DNA of 64,000 nt from a virus. Shown here in pieces: positions 6,173 to 13,096 of the stretch. Position numbers and translations under genes: made by a program. Within the stretch, counting starts at the first letter, position 1. The number at the start of each line of letters is the position of its first letter. The notes below the pieces were generated by a model. That model was given only the letters and a program-made list of their open reading frames with translations, was not told where the DNA came from and made no database searches. The stretch lies in the IMG/VR virus record IMGVR_UViG_3300009545_000003, positions 1-64,000 of that record; one strand, 5' to 3'.

Positions 6173-6394
6173 TCAGCCGTTCAACTTGCCCAAGCGTACC
6201 CAGTTAGCGATGCGAGTCAACATCGTCATCTCATCGACGTCGAACTGATATGAGCGGGTTTCAACAAATTCACCAGCTTCAAAAAACTCAACGCTGTAGC
6301 CCTGAGGATCAGGCATGCGTTTGCCGTCACCAAAGCGGTGCATCTCCGTACTCACACGTACGGTGTAGAGTACTTTTCGCAATTCGTTTGCCAT
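6173..6394 (-). CDS. Unknown protein (73 aa)
   Basis: The start at ATG 6394 is preferred: it sits behind AAGGAGAATGAA in a leader module that is duplicated upstream at 6757-6831, whereas the longer frame reads through that module's hairpin. The protein is beta-like and acidic in its second half (YSVEFFEAGEFVETRSYQF, DVDEMTMLTRIANWVRLGKL). No family recognised. Confidence 0.7.
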   Translation of the reverse strand: MANELRKVLYTVRVSTEMHRFGDGKRMPDPQGYSVEFFEAGEFVETRSYQFDVDEMTMLTRIANWVRLGKLNG

Positions 6395-6458
6395 TTCATT
6401 CTCCTTGGCGTAGTGAGCGCCCTCCAGAGTCAAGCGGCTCTGAAGGCCGATCAAGCTA
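6391..6458 (-). promoter_or_regulatory. Duplicated leader module, copy 2 (hairpin plus SD)
   Basis: Read on the minus strand this segment is TAG-CTTGATC, a 9-bp hairpin (CCTTCAGAG ... CTCTGGAGG, 8-nt loop), GCTCACTAC, then AAGGAGAATGAAATGGCA. The same order and the same flanking words occur in copy 1 at 6757-6831 although the stem sequences differ. It separates the tiny membrane gene at 6456-6569 from the gene at 6394. Confidence 0.6.
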
Positions 6459-6569
6459 GGCTCCACCTTTACCAACATAGCGGGGCATGTCTGGCTCCCA
6501 CAGGCTGAAGTGTTGATGGTCAAATACGACGTAGAGGAAGATGCAGATCACTCTCCACAGCATGATCAT
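6456..6569 (-). CDS. Tiny membrane-like protein (37 aa)
   Basis: ATG 6569 overlaps the stop of the previous gene as ATGA and has GGAGG 5 nt upstream; the stop is TAG at 6456-6458, which is also the first codon of leader module copy 2. The N-terminus MIMLWRVICIFLYVVF is a short hydrophobic segment, followed by a polar tail. It is the third of three consecutive short genes that each have a strong ribosome site. Confidence 0.6.
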   Translation of the reverse strand: MIMLWRVICIFLYVVFDHQHFSLWEPDMPRYVGKGGA

Positions 6570-6673
6570 CTGCGCCTCCGTGGCTTGCTACTGAACAGGC
6601 TCACCGCGATGTAGATCACAAAGGGCAGCATCAGCCACCAGATCGATGGGTGCAGCGTGAAGGTAATGCTCAT
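6566..6673 (-). CDS. Tiny membrane protein (35 aa)
   Basis: ATG 6673 overlaps the preceding stop as ATGA, with GGAGG 5 nt before it. The protein has a single hydrophobic stretch (IWWLMLPFVIYIAVSLF) and a basic end (KPRRRR), the positive-inside pattern of a one-pass peptide with the C-terminus in the cytoplasm. Function unknown. Confidence 0.65.
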   Translation of the reverse strand: MSITFTLHPSIWWLMLPFVIYIAVSLFSSKPRRRR

Positions 6674-6762
6674 TTCGTCCTCCGGGGCATGAAGGTGTAG
6701 AGAGCGATTAGGGTAATGGTGCTCAACGTCAGCGGAACTCCAATTGCGATCACGTATGCCAT
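6670..6762 (-). CDS. Tiny membrane protein (30 aa)
   Basis: ATG 6762 follows AAGGAGAATGAA in leader module copy 1. The peptide is almost entirely one transmembrane segment (YVIAIGVPLTLSTITLIALYTFM) ending in PRRTK. It begins a run of three coupled genes of 30-37 codons. Candidates include membrane-targeting host-takeover peptides, but nothing here fixes a function. Confidence 0.65.
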   Translation of the reverse strand: MAYVIAIGVPLTLSTITLIALYTFMPRRTK

Positions 6763-6831
6763 TTCATTCTCCTTGTCGAGCTGTAGTGAGCTCTCTCCAA
6801 AGCCATTCGGCTCTGGAGAGAGATCAAGCTA
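6757..6831 (-). promoter_or_regulatory. Duplicated leader module, copy 1 (hairpin plus SD)
   Basis: On the minus strand this reads TAG-CTTGATC, then a 14-bp hairpin (6822-6791, CTCTCTCCAGAGCC / GGCTTTGGAGAGAG with a 4-nt loop), GCTCACTAC, and AAGGAGAATGAAATGGCA. TAG is the stop codon of winged-helix gene 2. Copy 2 at 6391-6458 keeps the flanking words but has a different stem that still pairs, implying the structure itself is selected. Confidence 0.65.
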
Positions 6832-7128
6832 CTTACTCTCTACGAAGCCGAGCAGCTCGAGCTGGTGGAGGTGCCAGCCGGTGGACTCTGCTACGGTGTA
6901 CTTGCTCTTGTACTTGTCCCCTATGATCTCTGCTACAGCCTCTCTGGAGAGGAACTCCTCTGGCTTGCTGCGGAGGGCGTCGGCTGTTGCTTGACGCTGC
7001 TTGCCCTTGAAGCTGAGTGGGCAGGTGGGAAGGATCTTGTAGCTCTTCAGCTTAGCAGGAACCTTCGTGGTCTTGACGATGGTAGCGGTTACGATGGTAC
7101 CGTCTGCGAGTTGAACTTGAGTGGTCAT
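6829..7128 (-). CDS. Phage winged-helix-like protein, paralogue 2
   Basis: The protein has 99 residues. Residues about 38-95 hold GKQRQATADALRSK, a helix pair EFLSREAVAEII and TGWHLHQLELLGFVE. This matches the paralogues at 5668-6051 and 44768-45196. The N-terminus (VQLADGTIVTATIVKTTKVP) is beta-like and differs from paralogue 1. The gene is first in its leftward transcript, behind the promoter at 7174-7202 and opposite the LuxR-type regulator gene. A DNA-binding role is inferred from the fold pattern only. Confidence 0.7.
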   Translation of the reverse strand: MTTQVQLADGTIVTATIVKTTKVPAKLKSYKILPTCPLSFKGKQRQATADALRSKPEEFLSREAVAEIIGDKYKSKYTVAESTGWHLHQLELLGFVESK

Positions 7129-7173
7129 TTTGTTCTCCTTGAGGTTGAAGTAGCATCAATCAACCATGAATAT

Positions 7174-7202
7174 ATAATACTATATCTTTGGTCGTATGGA
7201 AA
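7174..7202 (-). promoter_or_regulatory. Leftward promoter of winged-helix gene 2
   Basis: The minus-strand -35 TTTCCA (7202-7197) and -10 TATTAT (7179-7174) have a 17-bp spacer. It drives the leftward transcript that starts with the gene at 7128 and includes the three tiny membrane genes. It lies about 75 bp from the regulator operators at 7275-7321. Confidence 0.5.
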
Positions 7203-7274
7203 CCCAAAGTGGGTTAGCCGTCCGCCTGGTTTTCGAATGCCAAAGTATAGTATTTAAAAGTTGTGATAATACCT

Positions 7275-7321
7275 TCAAAATGTTACTGTGATAAACAAAT
7301 TCTTCAAAATGTTACTGTGAT
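7275..7321. promoter_or_regulatory. Two operator copies before the LuxR-type gene
   Basis: TCAAAATGTTACTGTGAT occurs at 7275-7292 and 7304-7321, 29 bp apart, and once more at 3297-3314. The second copy ends 6 nt before the regulator's ATG and occupies the place where a ribosome site would normally be, so regulator binding would directly block its own expression. A related ATGTTAC dyad is at 3355-3369. Confidence 0.65.
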
Positions 7322-7327
7322 GGTCGT

Positions 7328-7534
7328 ATGACAAAACGCGAAGCCCAAATCTCTCGTCACATTCTTCTTGGCTGGCCGTATTCGAGAATAGCTAAAGAAT
7401 TTGAGTTAAATCTTCCAACAGTCAAAAAACACGTCAGTAACATCTACAACAAAGTAGGTTGTTCCACACATGTCGAATTTGTTAGTATGGTTCTCAATAG
7501 TGCTGACTTCTTAAACCAAATCTACGGAGTCTGA
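7328..7534 (+). CDS. Stand-alone LuxR/GerE-type HTH regulator
   Basis: The protein has 68 residues and consists almost only of a LuxR-type (GerE) helix-turn-helix: EAQISRHILLGWPYSRIA, then KEFELNLPTVKKHVSNIYNKVG. The K-x-H-V-x-x-I-Y-x-K-V-G recognition-helix signature is clear. There is no sensing or receiver domain, as in Bacillus GerE. It sits divergent from winged-helix gene 2, with two copies of an 18-bp repeat immediately upstream, so autoregulation is likely. The third repeat copy near 3.3 kb suggests it also controls the divergent early region. No Shine-Dalgarno sequence is evident. Confidence 0.85.
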   Translation: MTKREAQISRHILLGWPYSRIAKEFELNLPTVKKHVSNIYNKVGCSTHVEFVSMVLNSADFLNQIYGV

Positions 7535-7535
7535 A

Positions 7536-7796
7536 ATGGTTCCATCTGGACCTTGCCACTGTGGTAACGTAGCTTTTTACTATGCTGGTGGACAGCTATT
7601 CTGTGAGGAGCATAAGGCTGAAGCTGTTGATATCGTTCGAGCTGAGTATAAGACGACGGTGGCCGGCGAGCAGATGGTGAAGGTTCGACACAGGTTTAGG
7701 TTCAGTGAGGATGAGATAAGTCCGATTAGACTATCTTATTGGGGTGGTAGTCGTGTTCATAATAGGTATATAGACCGGCCCACCTACAATATCTAA
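7536..7796 (+). CDS. Unknown protein with CxC/CxxH zinc motif
   Basis: The protein has 86 residues and directly follows the regulator gene. The N-terminal CHCGNVAFYY ... FCEEH (CxC-x~16-CxxH) looks like a small zinc-binding knuckle. The rest is basic and beta-like (KVRHRFRFSEDEISP). It is probably co-transcribed with the HTH gene, from which it is separated by 1 nt. Function unknown. Confidence 0.7.
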   Translation: MVPSGPCHCGNVAFYYAGGQLFCEEHKAEAVDIVRAEYKTTVAGEQMVKVRHRFRFSEDEISPIRLSYWGGSRVHNRYIDRPTYNI

Positions 7797-7803
7797 ATTT
7801 TTC

Positions 7804-7913
7804 GGGGCCACTGGCTCCTTCTAAGCTGTGACCGGGCATTAGACCTCCTGCTGCGGTCGCGGAGCGCGAGGTGCTGCGCTAAGCCGGGTGGTGCCGCCGA
7901 TCACCGCCCGGCT
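7804..7913 (+). other. GC-rich hairpin cluster upstream of packaging genes
   Basis: This gene-free 110-bp segment is clearly more GC-rich than its surroundings. It contains GGGGCC-ACT-GGCTCC (7804-7818), an ACCTC (7843-7847) / GAGGT (7868-7872) pairing, and a 12-bp stem AGCCGGGTGGTG (7882-7893) / CACCGCCCGGCT (7902-7913) with an 8-nt loop. There is no U-run, so it is not a typical terminator. Possibilities are a structured RNA or a packaging (pac/cos) site, given the terminase 0.9 kb downstream. Confidence 0.5.
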
Positions 7914-7943
7914 CCAATTAATCGGCAACGACTGGAGGAACAA

Positions 7944-8156
7944 GTGGATCACGATCACAATCCACAGCAGGTCGTTATTCATCAAGTTGATCCTGGTCAG
8001 TTTGCTGCTCTCCTTCATCTAGGGTACATGATCCTAGCAGCTATCACGAAAGCGCAGGGAACTGATACAACCAAAATTGTAGAACTAACGAGTAAGCTCA
8101 AAGCATCTGGTGATGCTCTGAAGTCGGTAGTGTCTGCTGCACAAAACCAACAGTGA
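7944..8156 (+). CDS. Small helical phage protein, tandem paralogue A
   Basis: The GTG start at 7944 follows GGAGG at 5-nt spacing. The protein has 70 residues and ends with LTSKLKASGDALKSVVSAAQ. The following gene has LAATLKTSGDALAALVVAN in the same place, so the two look like tandem paralogues. Similar short helical proteins are common just before terminase or head genes in environmental phages. Function unknown; no enzymatic motif. Confidence 0.7.
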   Translation: MDHDHNPQQVVIHQVDPGQFAALLHLGYMILAAITKAQGTDTTKIVELTSKLKASGDALKSVVSAAQNQQ

Positions 8157-8163
8157 GGAAACT

Positions 8164-8373
8164 ATGTCTGCTGAATTTGATGCACTGTCCGCACAGGTTG
8201 CGGAAAATACGAGCGAAGAAGCGTCGGCCGGTCAGCTGATCCAGAACATCGCTGCCCAGCTCGCCAACAACCCCACACCTGAGCAGGTTAAAGCTCTGGC
8301 TGCGACTCTCAAGACTTCCGGTGATGCACTGGCTGCCTTGGTAGTTGCGAACACCCCTGCAGCTCAGGCGTAA
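8164..8373 (+). CDS. Small helical phage protein, tandem paralogue B
   Basis: The protein has 69 residues and is alanine-rich with regular helices (MSAEFDALSAQVAENTSEEASA, LIQNIAAQLANN, VKALAATLKTSGDALAALV). It follows paralogue A after 7 nt and is followed by a strong terminator at 8409-8444. The composition suggests an abundant coiled-coil or virion-associated protein, but there is no direct evidence. Confidence 0.75.
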   Translation: MSAEFDALSAQVAENTSEEASAGQLIQNIAAQLANNPTPEQVKALAATLKTSGDALAALVVANTPAAQA

Positions 8374-8408
8374 TAAGCTCTCGCAACACGAGAGAACCAA
8401 GGCAACCT

Positions 8409-8444
8409 AGGGGAGATTTCGCAAGAAGTCTCCCCTGATTTTTT
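8409..8444 (+). terminator. Rho-independent terminator
   Basis: AGGGGAGA (8409-8416) pairs perfectly with TCTCCCCT (8429-8436) over a 12-nt loop, followed by GATTTTTT. It ends the transcript of the two small helical genes before the packaging module. Confidence 0.85.
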
Positions 8445-8468
8445 AAAAGGTATCCTAATGAAAGGAGG

Positions 8469-8744
8469 ATGAATCACGTGGATCGTGAGCCTAAGATTGG
8501 CGAAGCGGTCATATGGCATGAATCTGATGGAACTCCAGCTAATGCTCTTATCACAGCTGTCTGGGGACCAAAATGTATCAACGTTGTTATCGTTTCTGTA
8601 GACGTTAACAAACAAGATAACTATGGACGTCAGACTGAGCGTCGTACGAGTTGTTCTCATAAGACTCTTACAAACGTTCATGGCTTTTACTGGAGATTTC
8701 CAGAAGAAGAACCTAACCCATATGTCCCACCAACATCGATCTAA
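8469..8744 (+). CDS. Unknown protein upstream of terminase
   Basis: The protein has 91 residues and begins MNHVDREPKIGEAVIWHESDGTPANALITAVWG, typical of a small beta-barrel (SH3-like) protein. An NPYVPPTSI tail suggests a flexible C-terminus. GGAGG lies near 8464. It sits right before the large terminase, where a small terminase is often found, but no HTH is visible, so I do not assign that role. Confidence 0.7.
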   Translation: MNHVDREPKIGEAVIWHESDGTPANALITAVWGPKCINVVIVSVDVNKQDNYGRQTERRTSCSHKTLTNVHGFYWRFPEEEPNPYVPPTSI

Positions 8745-8798
8745 CTAACCTCCGTTGCCTAGGAATCCACGAGAAACCTTAAAAGCAACGGCAAGGAC

Positions 8799-10094
8799 GT
8801 GATTCTTCCTATGCCAGTATTCGCACAGTTCGGGGCAAAAGCTCATAAGTTCGTGTCGCGACACCCGAGTCAGGACAAGAAGTATACGCTTCTTGAGGGG
8901 AGTGTTCGTAGTGGGAAGACCTTTGCAATCGATGCAAAGATTGTACTCCATCTATGCCTCTATAAAGTCAACGGAAAAAGAGTTATTTGTGGAGCAACAA
9001 AACAATCTGTCTACAAGAACATACTCCTTGACTTATTCCAAGTTGTTGGCAAAAAGAACTATGCTTATAACCGAGCTACTGGCGAACTCGAACTCTTCGG
9101 AACTCAATGGTTTGTAATTGGTGCTAAGGATGAAGCTTCTTATAAGCAAATCCTTGGTATGACTATCGCTATCGCGATATGTGATGAGTGGACTGAGTTT
9201 CCACAAAGTTTCACCAAGCAGTTGTTTATGCGTCTTTCTCCTCCAGGATCGAGATTATACGCATCTACCAACCCAGGTACGCCTCAGCATTATCTTTTCA
9301 CCGATGTTATCAACAACGATAACTTTGATAGTGACTTAGAGGTTATTCACTTCACTCTGGATGATAACCCTAATCTGGACCCTGTTTCTAAGAGACAGAT
9401 TATCTCTTCTCAGAAGGGCGTTTACTACCAGAGATATATCCTTGGGCTATGGGTTGTGGCTGAAGGTGCTATCTACAAAGATAGTTGGCATGATAAGTTT
9501 CTTTATGATGACAGTACAAGGCCACCTACGTTGTACGCTTCAGGTGGATTCAGGCAGCACATCATCACCATCGACTATGGCACGCATAACCCTTGCGTCT
9601 TTTTAGAGTATTTCGATGACGGTGAAGTAAGTTGGTTGGATAGAGAGTACTACTGGGATTCTGTTAAGGAAATGAAACAGAAGACTGATAGGGAATATGC
9701 TGACGATCTCGAGAATTTTATTAAGAAGTCACGCCGTGTTGCTCCGTCGCGTCCAATCCTTGTCGTGGACCCCTCAGCAACCTCCTTCAAAGTCGAACTC
9801 ATCCAAAGAGGATTTATCGTTATTGACGCTGACAACGACGTTCTCGACGGAATCCATAGAGTCTCTGAAGTTGAGGCAACCGGAAATCGCAGAGTTCATA
9901 AGGATTGCACCCAGTTCAGACGTGAAAAAGGTCTTTACGCATGGGATGCTAAGGCTGCCGAAGACGGAACAGAAAGACCTCTCAAAGTAAATGACCACGC
10001 TATGGATGCTGATCGGTACGGACTCACGTATCTATATCCTGAGTGGAGAACTCTAAACATTCAGAAAGTAGCAGACATGAGAAAGGCAGCATAA
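8799..10094 (+). CDS. terL: Terminase large subunit
   Basis: The 431-residue packaging motor pumps DNA into the prohead and cuts concatemers. The ATPase domain has Walker A GSVRSGKT (residues 34-41) and Walker B IAICDE (D129, E130), followed by the STNPG coupling motif (156-160). The RNase H-like nuclease domain shows acidic clusters at ITIDYG (D259), LVVDPS (D324) and NDHAMDAD (399-404). The start is GTG 8799 or ATG 8811; AAGGA lies close to the GTG. It is followed 1 nt later by the portal gene, as expected for a packaging operon. Confidence 0.97.
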   Translation: MILPMPVFAQFGAKAHKFVSRHPSQDKKYTLLEGSVRSGKTFAIDAKIVLHLCLYKVNGKRVICGATKQSVYKNILLDLFQVVGKKNYAYNRATGELELFGTQWFVIGAKDEASYKQILGMTIAIAICDEWTEFPQSFTKQLFMRLSPPGSRLYASTNPGTPQHYLFTDVINNDNFDSDLEVIHFTLDDNPNLDPVSKRQIISSQKGVYYQRYILGLWVVAEGAIYKDSWHDKFLYDDSTRPPTLYASGGFRQHIITIDYGTHNPCVFLEYFDDGEVSWLDREYYWDSVKEMKQKTDREYADDLENFIKKSRRVAPSRPILVVDPSATSFKVELIQRGFIVIDADNDVLDGIHRVSEVEATGNRRVHKDCTQFRREKGLYAWDAKAAEDGTERPLKVNDHAMDADRYGLTYLYPEWRTLNIQKVADMRKAA

Positions 10095-10095
10095 G

Positions 10096-11808
10096 ATGCC
10101 AAGAGCTAGTAGGAAGAAGAAGACTGAGACTGTTGATAGTCTAGACGCAGCTCTAGACCTCAATATGCTCAGAAGCCTTCAGCCCGTGATGGCTGATAGC
10201 TATCAAAATGTTCCTGCTAGGATTGGAAATGGTACTCCTAATCTAGTAAACAGTGGAAACTATCCTTTAGTTCGTTTGACTGAGCAGTATCCTTTGATAC
10301 TGAGTCTATACAGAAGCTCATGGATTGTTCGTAAAATTATTGATCAAGTCGCAAATGACGTGTTCAAAGTTTTTCCTGTTCTAGATTTCGATGTTTCTCC
10401 TGAGCAAGTATCTGCTTTTCGCAACATGCTTCTGAAGACTAGAACTATTACCAGACTTCGGTCACTAGCTAAGTGGGGTAGATTGTTTGGTGGCGCTGGC
10501 GCCATCATGGTTTTAGACGGTCATGATGATCTTCGGAAGCCTCTTGACGTAGATGACGTTCAAGTCGGGGCTTACAAAGGCCTCATCGTTCTTGATAGGT
10601 GGTCAGGCATCATTCCGGGACCTGAGATCAATTCTGACATCAATGATCCTGAGTCTTTCGGACTTCCAACTTATTACAACTGCATCATGGATGCGGGTAA
10701 TGTTACGGTTCACCATTCTAGAGTTTTACGATTTACTGGAAGAGAACTTCCTCAATGGGAAGTTCAGGTTGAACTGTACTGGGGCATGTCAGAAGTAGAA
10801 GTAATATTCGATGAGCTGAAGAAGAGAGATTACAGTTCATGGAATATCGTATCATTATTGACGCGCGCCCAGGTAATGGCTTTGTCAGAACCTCAATTAG
10901 CCACCATGATGTCTGGTGCAGGAACATCTAATGATGCGTTTAACATGTTTGTTAACCGTATGGAGATGATTTCTCAGCAACTGAACAACAACGGACTTTT
11001 GATTCTCGGTAAGGACGGAAAGCTCGAAAATAAGAGCTACGGATTTGGTGGAGTTTCTGACGTCTACCGAGAGTTCATGAAGGATCTTGCGGCGGCAACG
11101 GGCATACCCTATGAGGTAATCTTTGGCCGAAACCAGGGTATGGGCGGCGAGATGGGGAACAACGGAGGCGCTTCTCTTCAGTTATACGATAACATGATTG
11201 AAGAGAAAAGAATTTCAGAAGCCAATCCAGTCATAGATAAGTTGCTTCCAGTAATGTGTATGTCTATCTTCGGGAAAGTTCCTGAAGATTTAGTGTATCA
11301 TTGGACTCCAATAAGGGCTCTTACTGAAAAGGAGCGTTATGATCTTGCGAAATCGGCTGTTGAGTCTGTACTCATGGCTTACAACGCTGATCTCCTCACT
11401 AAGAAAGAGGCCCGTACTGAGCTTGCTACTGGCTCTGGTACTCATGGATTGTTTAATCTTCCACAGGAAGCTGTCGCTGCTACACCCGACCTATATGCTT
11501 CAGAGGCTATGCTTGGCGCTCAATTTGATCCTGATGGCAACGATGAAGATACAGTAGGTGGAGTATCAGTGGGTGAAGATCCTCCTGATGGCACTCCTGG
11601 AGCTCGTTCAGGTGAGCAAGTTCCCGTCGAAGCCAAACCTGTTGGAGTTAAAGGTCTAATCTGGCACAAGAGCCGTAGATTGACTGAAGGACCTGGTGGA
11701 GCTGCTTCTAAAGGAAGTGCTGGAACTAACTCATCAAGCACTACTAAATCTCTTCACCAATCCATGCAGCACTCTGTTAAACATGAGACAAAGAAACCAA
11801 AAAGATAG
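10096..11808 (+). CDS. Portal protein (DUF1073 family)
   Basis: The protein has 570 residues. The N-terminal half carries the DUF1073-type portal pattern: YPLILSLYRSSWIVRKIIDQVANDV, then AKWGRLFGGAGAIMVLDG, and later GIPYEVIFGRNQGMGGEMGNNGG, which is highly characteristic. A dodecamer of this protein forms the DNA entry vertex and docks terminase. The C-terminal 90 residues are disordered and G/S-rich (LTEGPGGAASKGSAGTNSSS). It directly follows the terminase and is followed by head-completion genes. Database labels for this family sometimes mention an anti-CBASS enzyme; nothing here supports that. Confidence 0.93.
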   Translation: MPRASRKKKTETVDSLDAALDLNMLRSLQPVMADSYQNVPARIGNGTPNLVNSGNYPLVRLTEQYPLILSLYRSSWIVRKIIDQVANDVFKVFPVLDFDVSPEQVSAFRNMLLKTRTITRLRSLAKWGRLFGGAGAIMVLDGHDDLRKPLDVDDVQVGAYKGLIVLDRWSGIIPGPEINSDINDPESFGLPTYYNCIMDAGNVTVHHSRVLRFTGRELPQWEVQVELYWGMSEVEVIFDELKKRDYSSWNIVSLLTRAQVMALSEPQLATMMSGAGTSNDAFNMFVNRMEMISQQLNNNGLLILGKDGKLENKSYGFGGVSDVYREFMKDLAAATGIPYEVIFGRNQGMGGEMGNNGGASLQLYDNMIEEKRISEANPVIDKLLPVMCMSIFGKVPEDLVYHWTPIRALTEKERYDLAKSAVESVLMAYNADLLTKKEARTELATGSGTHGLFNLPQEAVAATPDLYASEAMLGAQFDPDGNDEDTVGGVSVGEDPPDGTPGARSGEQVPVEAKPVGVKGLIWHKSRRLTEGPGGAASKGSAGTNSSSTTKSLHQSMQHSVKHETKKPKR

Positions 11809-11819
11809 GAGGATAAGGA

Positions 11820-12290
11820 ATGCAGCTTCCAATCGGAACTCCTCCGAAAATTGTCTCAGAGAAGAAAGTAGGACCACTAAACTGTGCTATTGAGTTTCCC
11901 AAAGGAGCTATTAGAAGCGGAAAAACTTGGAAGGGAGAAAGTCCTGCGGACTACGGTTACATTTTTGGATACATTGGTGCTGATGGGGATGAGATAGACT
12001 GCTACATTGGAGACTATCCTGAATCTACGAGAGTCTATGTAGTAAATCAGACCCATCTTCATGCTACTGATGTATTTGACGAGCATAAAGTTATGTTAGG
12101 GTTTCCCTCTAAGGAAGAAGCTTTAACTACTTACATGTCGGGCCATGACAAAAGTAACCAGATTTTCTACAGTATGGTAGACTTGTCTATGCAGGATTTC
12201 ATTAGGTGGCTGAAGCATGGAAACCTTAACCTCCCACTCTCCAAAAACGTCGCCTTTTCTAGTTCCGCGTCGGTTCGAAGCTTCGTTTAG
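11820..12290 (+). CDS. Inorganic-pyrophosphatase-like (InPase) domain protein
   Basis: The protein has 156 residues and shows a conserved acidic set: ADYGYIFGYIGADGDEIDCYIGD, RVYVVNQ and FDEHKVMLGFPSKEEALTTY. This matches the phage InPase-type domain found near head genes and in polyvalent proteins, which is predicted to hydrolyse pyrophosphate or a related phosphoester. The role in the head module is not established. GGAGGATAAGGA precedes the ATG. Its 3' end overlaps the next gene by 74 nt. Confidence 0.75.
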   Translation: MQLPIGTPPKIVSEKKVGPLNCAIEFPKGAIRSGKTWKGESPADYGYIFGYIGADGDEIDCYIGDYPESTRVYVVNQTHLHATDVFDEHKVMLGFPSKEEALTTYMSGHDKSNQIFYSMVDLSMQDFIRWLKHGNLNLPLSKNVAFSSSASVRSFV

Positions 12291-13086
12291 AAAAGCAGTA
12301 GCCACTGTCTTACAGCGAAACCTCAGACAGTGTAAAAGTCACGAAGAAATAGATGATTGGCTAAATGAGTTAGCTTTCGCTGGAAGGGACCCTGATTTCA
12401 AGTTAGAATCACAAAAGATGTCAATGGTTCTAGTAAGAAATATCAATATCCATAACGTCTATGGCTGGCGTGAAGCTGCCCGTAGTACACGCGGAGGGAG
12501 TCGGATTGTACCCTACCTCAATGAAACTAAAAGAGGAACTATAGGTAAGACAATCACTCAACAGATTCATGAAACTACTGAAGCCATTTCTTCTGTTCCT
12601 GAAAGAATTTCACGAAGACTTGCGAGTCAAGCAGCTTATGCGAGATCTCAAGGAGCTACGGAACAAGGGGTGTTCCATATTCTAAGGAGAAGTTTTATAG
12701 CAAACGTCCTTAGAAATATCTCAATGATCTCTAATCAGAATCCTCACCTCATAAATTCTGAGCTAACTGAGGCAAGATCATCTGATCTCAACATAAATTG
12801 CTTCTTCTGGGTTACTTCTCATGATTCTCATGTCAGAGCGTCTCATCGAAAGATGCAGGGAGTGGTAGTATTTTGGAGAGATCTTCCTTCTCCAGAAGCT
12901 TTAATAGGCGCTCCAGCTTCTCTAGGACACTATTCACCTGGTCATTGTCCTGGCTGTCGTTGCAGTCCTGAACCTATTTTTTCTGTGGACGATTTATTCC
13001 ACAATGGCGTAGCTAGAGTTAGAGTTTATCTAAATGAGAGAATAGAAAATCTAACAAAGGCACAATTTCTCGAAATCCTGGATTAA
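12217..13086 (+). CDS. Minor head protein, Mu gpF / SPP1 gp7-like
   Basis: The protein has 289 residues. The C-terminal part has the head-morphogenesis signature: WVTSHDSHVRASHRKMQGVVVFW, then HYSPGHCPGCRCSPEPIF, corresponding to the D-x-R-V-x-H...PG...C-R-C pattern of Mu gpF-like proteins. The upstream helical region (KTITQQIHETTEAISSVPERISRRLASQ) is typical as well. It binds the portal and helps initiate head assembly in related phages. Its start lies inside the preceding gene (74-nt overlap) with only a weak ribosome site, so translation may be coupled. Confidence 0.85.
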   Translation: METLTSHSPKTSPFLVPRRFEASFRKAVATVLQRNLRQCKSHEEIDDWLNELAFAGRDPDFKLESQKMSMVLVRNINIHNVYGWREAARSTRGGSRIVPYLNETKRGTIGKTITQQIHETTEAISSVPERISRRLASQAAYARSQGATEQGVFHILRRSFIANVLRNISMISNQNPHLINSELTEARSSDLNINCFFWVTSHDSHVRASHRKMQGVVVFWRDLPSPEALIGAPASLGHYSPGHCPGCRCSPEPIFSVDDLFHNGVARVRVYLNERIENLTKAQFLEILD

Positions 13087-13096
13087 GGAGTAACAC

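Noticed and set aside
10096-11808. Anti-CBASS cyclic-oligonucleotide phosphodiesterase
   Set aside because: Family labels for DUF1073 proteins can mention anti-CBASS activity, but length, the GIPYEVIFGRNQGMGGEMGNN motif and the position after terL identify a portal protein.
12123-12305. Minus-strand frames inside head and tail genes
   Set aside because: All are antisense shadows of well-recognised structural genes, without ribosome sites or homology.
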